NCBI RefSeq assembly: GCF_035582795.1
Contig: NC_134367.1
Coordinates: forward strand, 58,063,562-58,127,561
Direction: 5' to 3'
DNA from: Mycteria americana
Taxonomy: Eukaryota > Chordata > Aves > Ciconiiformes > Ciconiidae
DNA length: 64,000 nucleotides
Part shown: positions 38,101-52,300 of the stretch, piece after piece
Layout of the letters: each line of letters opens with the position of its first letter
How positions within the stretch are numbered: the first letter of the stretch is position 1
The notes under the pieces: generated by a model
What the model was told of the DNA's origin: nothing
Databases searched by the model: none
What the model saw: the letters and a program-made list of their open reading frames with translations, nothing else
Made by a program: the position numbers and the translations under genes

Positions 38101-41100
38101 CATTATCTATGGGTACTATGTCTAGAAACTGTTTAAATAGATACAGCTGCTCAGTAATCTGGTAAGACCAACTGCCTCCAAAATGGCTGCCCTCACTCTT
38201 TTCTCATGGTAGCCTAAATGCTGCATCCGGCTTACTGGCTTGCTGGAATTTGCAATGCAAAGGCACCTTGGGCAAAGACGGACTTGTTTTTACAGTGATC
38301 GTTTTGCATTAACTCCTTTTAAGTGCTGAAGAAGCATAGTGCTGGAAGCTAGAGGCAGAGAGTCTGGGACAGGCGGTGCTGGGCTAGTAATACACAGTCA
38401 AGGGAGTCAACCGGTCAAAAGTAATGGCTTTCTGGTGACTGCAGACTCTCCCGTCACTTAAAAAGACCAGGTCTCTGCTACTATGTTGAGGAAATGTGCA
38501 TAACAAAATGAGACGTGAGCTTAGACCAGTATAAAAGGGAAAATGTTCAGACATTTAAATTGCTCCTTGAAACAAGCCTAGACTGCAGTTGCATACTTCC
38601 CATTAGAACTGACAGAAAATGCTCACATGAGTTCCAGGGTTTCAGTCATTTAAATCAATGTAAAAGTTCCTCTCAATTTCAGACATAAACAGATTGGATC
38701 CAGAAAGATATATTATGACATCTAATTTTCACTGATACAAATGCAAAGGGAAACCTTATGGGTGTAAGCTACTAAGTCTTGAATGGTGACCACCTGAATA
38801 TGTGTAATCATACTATTTCCTCACAACTTTCTTTTTACTGTAACTCAGTGCAGAGGCAAGTTATGGCAAGGTCTGCTTTTTTTACAAACAGACATGAACT
38901 CTGTAAAATGTAATGAAATACATTTATGTGATGTCCATGTCGAATTTACACAGGACTACAGAAGGGAGTGTAGGGTACTCTGTAACATGCATCTAACTCT
39001 GCTGGGTTGGGCAGCTGAGGAGTGAAATCTTCACTTTGCCTTTCCTCATCCTTATTAGAAAGTTTTTCATATCCCAAACACCTGAGCAGTTTTTCCATGC
39101 TGTTGAATGCACCTCTGTTCTCAGTATCTCTTCTGTGGGCTTTGCTTGGGTGGGAGTCTTTGCATCCTCCCCTTCCTCCTTCTCTTGCCATCTGTAATAT
39201 AAGGTCTGTAGAGGAAACCATAGCAGCCCCAAATATGTAAGGAAATACAATGACAATTGATAGCAAAACAGTGCGATCATGGAATATACAGTAGTTCTCT
39301 TTTACACGTCTGCAACTAACTGAATAGGAAAACGGCATGGAAAATAGCTTAAGGGATTAGAAAAGCCTCTGGATACTTTAGCATCTTAAAACCACCGGTC
39401 CTTGCTGAAACAGGCTTTTTCAGTCTCAGCTTCTGCTGAGTCATAGAGTTTGCTGCCTTTGAAGGTTGAAGTAGCTTGGCTCAAAACTGCAGTTGTTCTG
39501 GAAAAGTTCAGACCTTCACTAATGACCATATTTGCATGCTATTCTCAGTGGTATTTACATATAATAGGACACCCTCCACAGGGAGGCCTCTTCAAAACAC
39601 AGGCTCTGCTTACACTTTGAATTTCCCTATTCAAAGGGGAATATTCAAAATTATCTATGCATCATTACTTCAAAGTGTTTCGCTGGGAGTACTCTGCCAT
39701 ATATTTGGGAGACTCATCATAGTTGTTTGAAAGCTGAATATATAGCCAACTGTAAGATTGTCACCTGGGTTTTGTGTGTGGAGGCGAAGAAGTATTACTC
39801 AGGCAAGAATCCTACCTGGTCTGACCTGGCGTACTTCTGTTGAGGACAAGGAGTTTCTGTTGAGTGACATGAGATGAAAACCCTGCTCTGAGCTTTACTT
39901 AGTACCTTCTTTTATTCAAGTCCCTGTAGTTTTATTTCAGGAGCACAAAGAGGATCCAACCGTGAATCCGTGGGCCTTGTATAACTTGCTGAGGTCTAGG
40001 ACAATCTCTGAGGAACTTCTTCTGCCTCCATTTTCATTGTTGGTACCTCCCAGCTCTGTGGACTTTGGACTGACTATAGCACTCAATCCTTCAGTGGTAG
40101 GGTGGATGTTCAGTTAGTGCTGTCAAAGGGTGTGCAAGTAGAGAAAGTGGGTCTGGATTGTTTTCCGTGGGATTTCCTGTAGGATCGAGGCAAACTAGTC
40201 AATCACCATTCCTTGTCCTGAAAAGTCCACCTGTAAAGGTGTGAAGGGATTTCTGCATGGATGATAGTGAAAACTTTAGAAATTCATCCCTCTTCCATTC
40301 TGCCTGGGGCTTCAGCTGGGAGCTTGTGATATCCTGTTAATCTTCGTCTTCTTCTCCACTCCTCCCATGCAGACATCTCCCACCACCCACTTCTTTTCTG
40401 CATATCACTTCTGCAATATGTATTTAATGTTTGGTACTGAAAAAGCTTTCTGTAGTGATTATTTTTTCCCTGCATGATGTGGTAAGGAGCACTCAAATAT
40501 CTTAGAATATCCTGCTCCATTAAATATCTATTAATTAACAAGCTGGTGTTTCTCCTATTTCATTCATTCAGAATGAGTGAATTAATTCTATTAATTTCAT
40601 TCAGAATGACTCTCACAGGTGTTAACTACTATAAGTTTTGGCTGACTGATTAGAAAGTAATTTTGTATCTCACCTTATAGGAGCCCACATTTGCTTCAAT
40701 CACTTTCTTTTACATAGTATTTTATAATTAAGGAAGGCAGCAGAGGAATTCAGAATGCTAGTTATCTACCTTAACCAGATGCAGTGAAAGTGCAAGGACA
40801 TGGAGTTTGTCCAAATCTTCCTCCCACCTTAGTCCCAAAGGGACTTAAAGCTAGGCTTCCACTAATGTTTATGTATGCTATATAAATAATAATAATACCT
40901 GGAGTTGCACTGATACAGCACTTTTCATCTTCAAAGTAATTTGAAAACCCTATGTAATTAGTGTGCTATGGAGTCACCTCTTATGATACTGCATGAACTC
41001 CAGTACTACCCACTGTGGGAGCCAAAAAGGGAATCTGAACAGCCACAGAGATTATACATAACCTCCATTATCCCTACAAGATGAAATCGAAAATGCTGAA

Positions 41101-43139
41101 CAAGGGTATTTTAGCACTTCACGCAGGAGGAGGATCCACAACTATCAGGAAGCCAGTATCCCTAAGATAAGGAAACAGGAATGTTTTCTTTGCTGGTAAT
41201 CTACTACTTCAGATCTCTAAACACATTTTACCTTGAACTATGTCTTGGTCAAGCTGGCAGCAGATCACAGGTAGATTATCTCATTACATGGAGTCTTCAT
41301 CTTCATGCAACCAGAATACATCTATTTTTTTTATTAAAAAAGCTTTAATTTGATGGAGCTAAAAGGGGTGCAGACATAATAAATATAGCATTAAATAGGC
41401 TTCTACAGACTTTAGTGAGACTCCAGGGGAGCAACTTATCTGGAATACACCATCGGCAATTGACAATCCAGCTGAGCACAATTTAAAGATTATAATGTTT
41501 TCCAAGTTTTTCCAGCATGCTTACAACAGGTCCTTGTGAATGTTCAGGAGCTTGCTCTTTAAGCCAGTTTGGCGTTTGCTGGCGATTATCATCCCAACAT
41601 AAGTTTCCAAACAGCCTTCTCAAAACTACACCGTTAAGAAAAGAGGAGAAAAAAAGCAGTAGCAGCACATTCAATCTGGCAAACATAACAGTGCAGAGGA
41701 ACAGAACATTTTGGATAAAGAAAACTTGGAGTATTTCTGAACTTTAATAATTTATATCTTCCCCAGACTTGTATGCTGACTAGCATGTATTTTTCTCAAC
41801 AGAAAGGCTAACATGCTTTATTTGCCTTTTCCAAACAAATTTTTCTTATAGAGATTTAATAGGGCAAATGGATATCCTTTTAAACCATAGTATGTATTAA
41901 TGGTCATCTGAAGAATAATCTTGAGACTAGATTTCAAAAGTTGTGATCAGGCAGAAGTAACTCTGCTTCCCATGCAGTTAATGGACACATGTGTCCACAC
42001 GCCTTGATTTGTGCTCCATTTTAAGGTCAGTGTTTTTTTAAAAATTTGGTGTTCTTCCCTGTTACATTTAAATATCACACAAAACCATAAACATAACCAT
42101 ATGTCAGAATGAGGTTTTTACTGATGAGCGACGGTTTGGACTCAGTTTCTTTGCTTTTATTTTTACTGCTTATTCCATTTGCTTTAGGTGAAATATATTC
42201 TCTCTGTGTGTTATATTCGGCATATTTTTAGCTACTCCTGGACTACTTAAGGAAAAGTCAGCAGATGACCTCAAGAGTATGAGAGGTACCTCCTAAAGCT
42301 TCCTTTCCTTTTTCCCGTGGTGCATCAGGACAGTTTCATCAGCACAGCCACAACAACCAGCTATCTGCAAATAAGAAATAACGTTTTGGAAAAGCAGCAA
42401 AGCAAGAAAAGGGACAGCGAAGATCAGCGAGATGAATCATTTGGGCAGTCCTTCCACATTTCAAGCAACTACAGCTGTCTCAGTTCTCTACCAAGAGAAG
42501 TTAGCGTTCCATGCCAGCTATTTTTACAGTGGTGGAGCTGCAGGTCTCAGAGCAGGAGGAAGGAAAGGGAGTGACTAGGCACAGCTACATGAGAGGTGGT
42601 GTAGGAAAAAAAGTTGACAACCGGGAAACAGATGTTTGAAAAGAAAGTGTTGCACAGTAGCTGTTCTGTGATCTTCCCATATGCAACAATAAAGGAACTT
42701 TGAATTTGAGATTACAGTGTGGAAGGTGTTGCAGGTGAGAAACTCAGAGCTTAAGAGTCTCCAGGAACTCATGGAGTTTCTCTGGGCATGACAGTGCACT
42801 CTTTTGAAACATATGGTGAATACATACCTCAGCAGATAAATGTGGCTTGCTTCACAGTTCTGCCGAGCAGCATACAGCCATGCTGAGGCATGCTGTCCAG
42901 TTCAAGGGTATGAGGAGGAAACTTATTCTCCTTTTTTTTTTTCCAGATTCAGACTGGTCATTTTCAAAACCATTTGTACAGCTGTTTTCCCTGTTGGACC
43001 CCTGTTTGGCCCTGCTTTGTTTATTATTTGCCTTGTCATTGCTTCCTTTTTTTCCTCCACTCAGCGGTCAGGTATACCCTGCATGGCTGAGCATGGTACA
43101 ACTATCCAGAGGTAGAGCCAGCACTAGGACTGGGGGCAA
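35139..43139. other. Intergenic downstream of GJA1, no gene seen
   Basis: A+T-rich DNA with only short chance frames. It includes the repeat copy at 35595-35659. A slightly CpG-containing patch at 36900-37050 has no recognisable promoter features. CATTCATTCAGAATGA-type units recur near 40562-40610. Confidence 0.6.
35595..35659. repeat. Ancient palindromic repeat, second copy
   Basis: TGAAATCC (35595-35602) and GGATTTCA (35652-35659) form an inverted repeat around AGTCAATGGGAG (35615-35626). This is the same style of old amniote repeat as at 34378 and 58932 but a different variant at its ends. Confidence 0.5.
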
Positions 43140-43340
43140 TATTTCCACATCCTAGCGACGCCGTGGCTGACTCCGTGGGTCCCCACAGAGAAGGTGACGT
43201 TACTAGCCGGGGCTGGGTGCCACAGCAGTGTGGCTGCACCGCTGCTGGAGCCGTCACCGGGCGGCACTGGCCCAGGCTGCTGCTGGCTCCGAGATGGGCA
43301 ATCTCAGGGCACAGCACCAGGCTGCTGTGCACAGCAGAGC
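43140..43340. other. G+C-rich, CpG-containing patch
   Basis: The patch is richer in G+C than its flanks, with about ten CpGs (AGCGACGCCGTGG, GTGACGTTACTAGCCGG, CCGTCACCGGGCGGC). It carries a CRE-like TGACGTTA near 43195. Overlapping frames in three registers reflect composition, and none looks like a protein. It is a possible regulatory element. Confidence 0.3.
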
Positions 43341-46300
43341 TGCCCGCCATCTTCTTCCACACTGCTCCTTCTCTTAGGTTTTCCTTACGCTCTTGGATCC
43401 CATCTGCGCTCTGTGGCACCTCACCTTTAAATGCCACTGCTCTTCTCTTCTTTGTTCTGTTTTCTATTGCTCTGGGCCATACTCAGACAAGCTTTTCAAA
43501 CTGTGAGCTTTTCAGGCATTCCCTATCAAATGTAAATAGGCCATTGGCAGCAGCATGCAAATTAAGTAATTGATCTGTTAATGGTTAGTTGTATTGGGCA
43601 AAGGAGGAAGATTCATTTTGCAGGTTTTTAGAACCAGAGTGTCAGAGAAATGATTCTTTCGGCACCTGCATGCTCTTGGGCCCTTCAATAAATTTACAGG
43701 TGAATGAACTGGAAGTCTTATGTAGCTTTCTCTAGGCAGCATTCATCATAAATGTACGTATTTCTCAAGGATTTTTTACTTCTTTTATTCACGCCTGAAA
43801 AACTTAAAACTGATATACATTTTCTAAAGTCTTTAGTGAAATTTCTCAGGGTGACCTGATGTCACCCATGACACTTAACATCTGAACTGGGACTTGTCTG
43901 AGCCAACAGCAGTGACCACAGGTCACTGGGAGAAGACTCAGGAAATCTCCAGTCTGTGACTGAATGACTTTGAGTGCTGGATTTCCTTTCTGAAAAATGC
44001 TGATTGTACTCCCATCCCTTGTCTGCTTTATATAGGGAAATTGTAAGGTTTGGGGACAAGGAGATGACTAGTGTTATGCAGAACTAGGCTTAGCTGAGAC
44101 ATAGGGAGAGCTCACCTTTGGAGGAGTCATTGCTCTGGGCTGACCACCTGGTCCTCACGGCAGGAAGATCTGTCCTGCTGATCAGTCAGTTCCTGCAGAG
44201 ATTTCCTGTGTAAATCAGTGTTCTAAAGCAAGTTCTAATCAGTAATAATTTAAACAAAATCTCACTGTAACCTAGTGGCTCAGGAGCAGATGCATGATTG
44301 ATCTGTTCTCTGTGCAGCGCAGGTGGAGCAAGCAGCTGAGCACCTTGTCTGCCATCCCTACGGACAGCACCATCATTTGTCTGTCAAAAGCATATAGACA
44401 GAAATTCAACCACCAAAAAACCCTGGTACGCTTGAGTACAGTTGTTCAGAAAGTTTTCTCTTTTCCATAGGCATTTAATTTTGCAGGAGCAAAAAGGAAA
44501 GTGGAATTCAGTGGAATTCCAACTGAAAATGTTAGTGAAAAAGGGAGCACACTCATTTGGAAAAGCTACCCCAGGTCCTTGCAGCAGCTGCTGTCTGGAC
44601 TAAGCTCTGCTGGCTAGGTTCCAGGCTACTTTAAAGGTCCCATGATGCACCATGGCCAGCCCTCTTGTCTGTTCCCATGGTGCATCCTGGAAAATCCAAT
44701 ATATGCTGCACCAGAGGGAATATTCTTTTCCATTCATGAATATTCACAAATACTCAAAACCCAACCTGATTATGGAACCTGCTATGTAAAACGTCTTGCA
44801 AGTTTTTTTCATTAAATGCCCTGATTAACTTATATGTCCTAATCAAGAATGATAACAGTTTCATGTTTAAGGCTGATGACTGAAGTAAGCAGAAAGGGGC
44901 ACAAAGTGAAAAAATTTGTGACAGAAACTGTCTTTGCCATCTGGATTCATGACACCTTTTGCTCACTGAGGTTTACTGTGGCACAGACAAACAAAACTCA
45001 GCATCGAAAGCTACAAACAGAAGAAAAAGTAAAATCCTTTCTAATATTGCTTCATTTTTAAACAGCTGCTTCACAGGTGGGGAAATATTGCACGTGGTGG
45101 TTTTCATGATGCGTGCCAGGCTCGCCACAGGTAGCTCGATGAGGATCTTGTGTCCCCACAGAGAATCTGATTGAAGGGAAAGCAGGTGGCTGAAGTGCAA
45201 AAAAAAGGGAACAGGTCTAACTCCTGCTGGGAACTCGTGCTGCAGGGTGGGGAGGCTCGGCGGTGATGCTTACGTGCCTGAAACCTCGCCAGCGTTGGTC
45301 TTCTGGCTGCTCCTGCGCTTGATGAAGCGGCTCTCAGAATCCCTCCTGCGCATACTTTTTTTTGATGCTTCGGGTGAGTGCTACCTCAGTCTATTTTTAA
45401 CAGCCACACTTTCCATGATTAGATTTTAATGCTATTTATTTATTTAAACTGAACCAAACAATTCCACATAAGCTCAACATTCCAGTGGGCATCATACTCG
45501 GCCACACAGAGGAGTCTAAATCTAGTTTAAATTACATTCCTTGAATGGTAGAAAAAGCTGGGTCATGTGCCGAAGCTTGGTGAAGAATAACAGAGTCATT
45601 CTTTCATAGATTGCAAAAACTTTAGTAAGGAAAGATAAACAGGTTAAAGGTCTCTCAATGACTGCACTGTCTATACGTAGCAATTACCCCTTGCTTTTTC
45701 CCCCCCTGCTCCTAGTTGAAGGTGTAGTACTTACAGTCTCATGATCTCCCGTAATGGAGCCGGGTCCTCTATATGTTCACTGAAGTAAAAGGGAATGAAA
45801 GGCTTGGGATAATTAGACTCAGTGTCTCACTCAGTTATGTCCTTGCAGACATCTGGGAGTGTGAGGCTTTTAGCTCCCTCCCTTCTACATAGGTAGCAAA
45901 GGCAGGTATGAAAATTCGGCATCTCTCAGAAACACCTTTTCCCAGGCAAAGAGAGCATCTCCCCAGATCTGTGGCATCACTGTTTCTGAGGCTTTGGTCT
46001 AGGCTTCCAAGGCTTCCTGGTAGGAAGGGAGAGTGTGCTTACCATTTGCATCCATTTTAATAAAATAAATCGCTTGTGTTAAAATTAGCAGTGGGCAAAC
46101 TGTTTCAGTTATAACAAGAATTGTCCTGGATTGGTTCCAATCCTCAAACTAAATTCAAGCCAATTTTATTTTTAAGTTTTAAAAGTAATAAAAAGTAATA
46201 AGCATGCAATGTGTATATAGACATACACACAGAGAATAGCTCAGGGATTAGAAAAAGATGTATTTTGCATCTGGAGTCCCAGTTTTGCACATGCATATGC

Positions 46301-49300
46301 ATACAAGTAACTTTATTCACGTGAATTATCCCCTGGTGCCATGCACTATTTCCTGTCTAATCAGGCAGCAACATATACAAAAGGCTTTAATGCATAAGGG
46401 CGCTGTAACCTGCAGAACATCACCGCTTGATGCATCAAGTGAAGAAAGCCGACACTTGTTAATAGGACAAAGCTGGCACCAATTAAACCACGTCCAGCAC
46501 ATTGACTCGACTTGCTGGAAGCAGAGTCATCCCCAAGTGTTGTGTTAGGGAGTACAGCCAGCCCTGCCTACAGCAGGATGTGGCTTCCAAATATCATGCG
46601 TTGCATATAATCTGTTGCGTAAACTGAAGGGGGGGATGAAGGGTGGAAGGGATGAGGCTCCACTGGGCTGTGGCCTCAGAGAGGAAGTTAGATTGGGTGT
46701 ACCTGGGGAGCACGGGGGTTATTCTGAGGAGTGGGGGGAAGGGAGCGTTGTCCATGTACATTACTTCACACATCATAAACTTCATTTCTCAGGGATTTTA
46801 TTTTAGCAGCCCAGAAACAGATCATTCCCACGTGAGGTTTCACAGCACCAAACTGTGAACATAAGGGTTGGGGTTTTTGTTTGGATTTTTTGGTTTTGTC
46901 TTCAACTGCTTCAGGGTGGGTGGGTGTGTCTGTGCCTCTGCAATTGCGTGCATGTGCGATAGTCATGTGTGAGGGTGTGAGGATGCCTGTCGTAAGTTTA
47001 GACTGTCTGCCTAAATTTTAGTGAAAACAGTTTCACAGCTTACGCAGCTGTGACCTGGCCTACGGAGAGTGACAAACGGTGCCACCCAGCACAGCTAGAC
47101 GTCTTCTCACTCCTGCATGATTTCTCTTCCTAGGAACAGGTCAGCAAGGACATTGCCCAGGGCATACCCTGACCTCTCAGGAAAACGTACATATCTCCTT
47201 TACAGGTTCAGAAACCCTTTTACTACAATTGCTATCTTGTATTTCCACCAAACTTTTGGCTTTCCACAGCTCTTGCTTAGATGTATCTTCTAGAGTGGAA
47301 ATGTGGCTTTATAGCCACCTTCTTTCAAATTCATTATAAGCATCCTTCACACATTCCTGTTCTTTTAAGAACAGTAGCGTAACACTTTGGCTCTGTATCT
47401 GAGTGTGGATGAACGATGGAGCCTGCTAGAAGGGGCACCTAAAGATATAGTTCTAACTGTTGGATTTGAATGATAAATGTCTTGAAAGTGCTGACACACA
47501 ATAAAAGTGTTTAACTGGCTGTAAGGGAGGGCTGGATGAACTACTTGAGGCTCCTGCAAGTATTGGCAAATCATCTTGATAACAGCTATACAGGAGTGAG
47601 GACATTCAGAGATGAGCTCCCAGTAGCAAAAGAACAGGAACCTCTAGTTTGACTCCAGGTCTGGATGATGCCTTGATATCCTGTGGTTTAACTCGTAGTG
47701 TATCAGGTTGCCAGATTATTCTAAACATGAGTATTATCTGCCTGTGTACACTTAGCACTGTGAAACAGTCAATACTATGAAGCAGCTTCTTCTTGAACAG
47801 CTCTCACCCTGCCTTAGTATGCACAATGTATGTTGAACATAAGACTTTTTTGTCCAAAAAGTAATGAAACACAGTAAAACTGCAGGAGACCAACTTGTAA
47901 AATGAAATTAAAATGCTGCCTGAGGACCTCCCTGGAACTAGCTGAGTTACAAACACTTCAAGTGCATATTAATTGGGCCATATGGTCCAGTATTTAAGCA
48001 AAGGCATGTATTTTGTTTGGCCAGAGTGTTCAGAAGAGACTTTAGGTCAAAGCCTTCGTAGCCCTGATGAAATTTGTGATCAGCTGATGGAAATGTTTAC
48101 CTTACACTAAACTTGAAAGACTGTCCTGCACAGAAATGACACACAGGAGTTCATCATTGTGCAGCTCTGTAAAATCAGCTGCAATACCTGTATGTGTTTT
48201 GTTACCCCCAAGTCCCTTGCAGAAGACTAAGACAGGCTTCCAAGGCATTGCCCAGAAGAAAGGGTGGTACAGGATTTACCTCTTGATGCAAGCATGCAGA
48301 AGAAGGCGGCTTCCAGAAGCCTGCCAGCCACCAGCTGCCATGCTGCATCTCTGATGGGCTCTGCACAAGCCGAGCCATAATATTGCAGCCCCTGCACAAC
48401 ATCACTGAATCCCCATCTGCCTGTTTCGTGGACTGTGAGACCCTCCCGCAGTGGCAGTGGGACAGTGTGAGCTGCCCTTCTCTTTGGTCTTGTGCGACAA
48501 AGATCAGACAAGAGCAGTGAGAAAGACCACCTGCACAAGCCCAGGCAGCACGTAGGTCCAAACTGAGCAATTCCGCATGGAAGCCCTTATGCTGCCTGTG
48601 AATGAAGGCAGGTCGGGGAGTAGCAAGGGGAAGGCTGTTGCAGGTTGAGCCCATGAGCTGCACTCAGTCCCCAACCACACTGTTAACCCCAGGGTGACAG
48701 CATTCAGTACATTTATGATAGATGTGTGTTTCCTATTGTAATTGATGCCATGTACACATGGGAGATGATAGTTCCTATTTTTATGAGAATACTTGACCCA
48801 GGAGAAGCTAAGCCCATCAGGATCTTTTTCTTTCATCTCTGCAAAAACAAGAATTATAGCATTTAACTTAGGTTCATTAGGTGACTCATTGTGTTATTCA
48901 TTTAATATATTTCACATGGACAATGTTACATCTCTTTTCAATAAGTAATTTAAAAGAGCTGTTCCTGACATGCAAGACACAAACAGTCTGTCTGTGAGCC
49001 ACTGTCTTACATCCTGATCAACTCTGTCACATTTTCTTGTTTTTAAATTTCTCATCTTAAAAATATGAGTCAACATAAATAGCTTTGAATCTGTGTTACC
49101 TTATTAACCAATGGCGGGTGACTCTATCCATAAAATATTTACATAGACAACAGTCTTGTGCTAGCAATGTATTTTCACATTACTTAGTAATTTAAAACAT
49201 GTCAACCCCTTCCAAATAGTAGAAACAATCCAAACACGGAACTGGTGTTGACCTTAAAAGGCTGCTCCTCTTTATTTTAAGTCAAGCAACAATCGTTACC

Positions 49301-52300
49301 ACAGATTATCGCTGTGCATTCTTCACACAACTCCTTATCAGCAATGCCCCCAAATATAACTCTAAATGGTAAGGAAAACAGTAGATGGGAAGGCTGATGC
49401 TGCATCAACAGCATGTCCTTTAAGGGAGCTTGTGGAAGACTGTATGGAAAATATAACATTTTAATATTAATGAGGTAAATCAATGACATATATTTGGCTG
49501 TTTTATAAAGTTAATGAATTGTGTGCCTGACTGTCTGAATCTGCACCTGATCTTTCTTTGCATCATAAGAATGTGCATGAGTATGCAAATGCATTTATTT
49601 ATATTGATTGTATGTATACATGTGCATGAATGTTTTTATGTAACGTATGTGTGTATTGGATATAGTTTTTTGGTTTCTTTTTTCTGTTTTCAAAGTCCTG
49701 TTTCTTATTCTTTTATTAGCGGACCAGGTGATGGAATAGGAAGAAGGGCATTTAGTGTGTGATCTGGAGTACAGCATGTACTATAACCTTCTGGTAACCT
49801 AGACTGGGAAAAGATACTGTCCTCTTTTTTCCCCAAGGCAATCAATAGAACTGAATTTTGGCTTCCCAAGGCACAGTACATTGACATGGTATGAGCTGGA
49901 GCTGGTAAAAGAATACATAAGTTTAATGTATTTATTTATCTTATGGATGTTTATATTATACATGATATTTGCAGTGTTTTCAGCAGCAAAGGATGGTAGT
50001 CCCCATGTTGCATAATAGATGACGTGTCTCCTTTGGCAGATACTTAGCCCATTCAGCCAACTAACTAATTAAAATGCTTTACTTAAAAAAAAAAGAAGAA
50101 AGAACAATAGCAAAAATTCACAACAGTCTACCCCTTTATTGCTTCTCCCTATGTCTCAGAGCACTTTTCCAGGGTGAGCAGTGTAACTTGGAAAGTTGTC
50201 CATTAAAGGTAGTATCTTAATCACACTGTTCCCTGCAGACTGGAGCAGATCAGAGAAACAATAAAACCTCTGTCATGTACAGGACAGAAGCCCTGATAGC
50301 ACCATGCTCCTCAGGGGACAGGTAGGTATTGAGGATTTTGGGGGCAGTTTTTGTGATCTTACTGACTAATTGTTCTACTACTGTAGAGTTTGTTATATAT
50401 TTTAATATTGAGGTAAAAAAAAAAGCCCTTTATATTTTTTTTTTTCACCTTTATCTCTGTATTTCACCTGTAGTGGTATGGGAATTAAATATAGTATTTT
50501 CTAGAGGACATGCAATATTCAAGAGAATGAATATCAATATCTAAAGTTGTAAAGGCTGTGAAAATTTTCAGTTTGGATTTTGCCTTTTTTTTCTTTTCAA
50601 TATTGTATCATTAGTCAGACTTCTGCTGTTTTTTTCATCTTGATCAAATAGTCTATTGAAGAATTGAAGTGTATGAAAAGATCCATATTGAATTCAAAGG
50701 TTTTTGAAATGAGCGGAGACATTGTAAGGTAAAGTTCACACAGTCTGTCCTGTGATAAAGCAAGTCCACTCACACTGGACCTGAATAGAAGGGCAGGATG
50801 CTTGATGGCAATAGTGAGAGGGAAGAAGGGGATAGTAAGGTATCTGCAGTGATTTGTTAGAAATACCATTAGTTGACCCAAGGGCAGAGAGCAGCACAGT
50901 CCTCTCAAGCAGAGGGGTGTGAGTCTCTGGGATGAGACCAGAGGCACTCACCTCTAGGCCATCCCAGGGCCAGAGGGATGGAGATGACTAACATGAGGTC
51001 TGTGAGGTGAAGGGGGAAAGAGACAGAAAACAGAGCTACTGATTTCATTAAACTACCCCTAAACTACCCTCCTGCCACTTGAATAGCAAAGGTGCTGAGC
51101 AACCCTGGCCAGATCAATGGAGACTTGCAGTTGCGGAGTCCAGATAGGGGGAGCAGGAAAGCTCCCAAGAGCTTCTGGGACTATCTACATCTAGCTGATG
51201 TTGAGTGATTTACAGCTGGACCTTAGAAGCCCCGTGATGGCAGGTACCACTGAAGCAGGGACACCTGTGACAGTGTGCGATTCTTGCGAGTGTAAGGATG
51301 ATGTTTGTAGAGAGGAAGCTCTGCACAGTGATGAGCTGTCCCACAGAAACTCTATCTGAAATGGTCATGGTTGAGGTAGGAAGAAGGCAGAATAATTACC
51401 TTAGCTGATTTATCTTTTATTCTTCCTAGTCAACCATCCTACTTCTAATGAAGACAAAATTCCTACATTCAGTGATGTGCTGCAGCAGAAAAAATAGTTT
51501 TTCTTCTTTTGTCGACCTTTCATTTTCAAAGACAAAATGTGGAAAAGGTCTAATTCTTCAGTAAAAACGTAAGCCTAATATTTTACAGAAACATAATCTT
51601 TGCTTTTAGTCAAGAGTGGGCACACTTTAAAGCAGGCAAGAAAATAATTTAAAACATTGTAAAAAAAACCCCACAGATGGGCCTAATCCTTCCCTGAAAA
51701 TGGAATGGACTTTTTATCTTAGTACATCAATTCTATATTTCTATTTTTCAATTTAATTTCGTGTCTATCAGAGATAGCATTTTTCACAATGCTAGTAAGT
51801 GTTCTGATCTTAGGATGGAGTTTGGATGATGACACTATTAAAGTGTTTGAAGTTAAGTATGAAAGGTCTTTGTTGAACCAGGTCCTTGGAATGAAACATA
51901 TGTGGCTGTTCTGATTTTTTAAAATTAATATGTTTAGTTATAAAATTTGTGATCTAGAAAATCTCACACTGAAATAAAATCCCCAGCAGATTTTATTTAG
52001 ACAGGTATTGTAAAGATGGTGTTCAGCAGGGGCAGCAGATAGAGAACAGCACAATAGTTTTAGATCCAGAATAAAGTAGAAATGTGTGTTCAGATGGATT
52101 TTTTTTTGAAGGCTGGTGAACATTTTTCAAACACTTATCAGCCTGACAGTCCTATTCTTCTAAAGCACAGTCCAGTTTTCCATACTGTGCTCATCATTCT
52201 GAGCCTGTTCCATCTGGTTCCTCTGGCCTTGGCTTGGATTTGCAGGATATGAGGTAACTTTCAACTGGATGCAAATGAAGTAGCACTGAATTGCTTGTAC

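Noticed and set aside
38946-39338. 130-codon minus-strand frame
   Set aside because: It has no domain-like sequence, and overlapping open frames occur in two other registers.
48202-48663. 153-codon minus-strand frame
   Set aside because: It has no recognisable domain, no supporting splice structure and competing frames on the same strand. It lies in a locally G+C-richer patch where stop codons are rarer.
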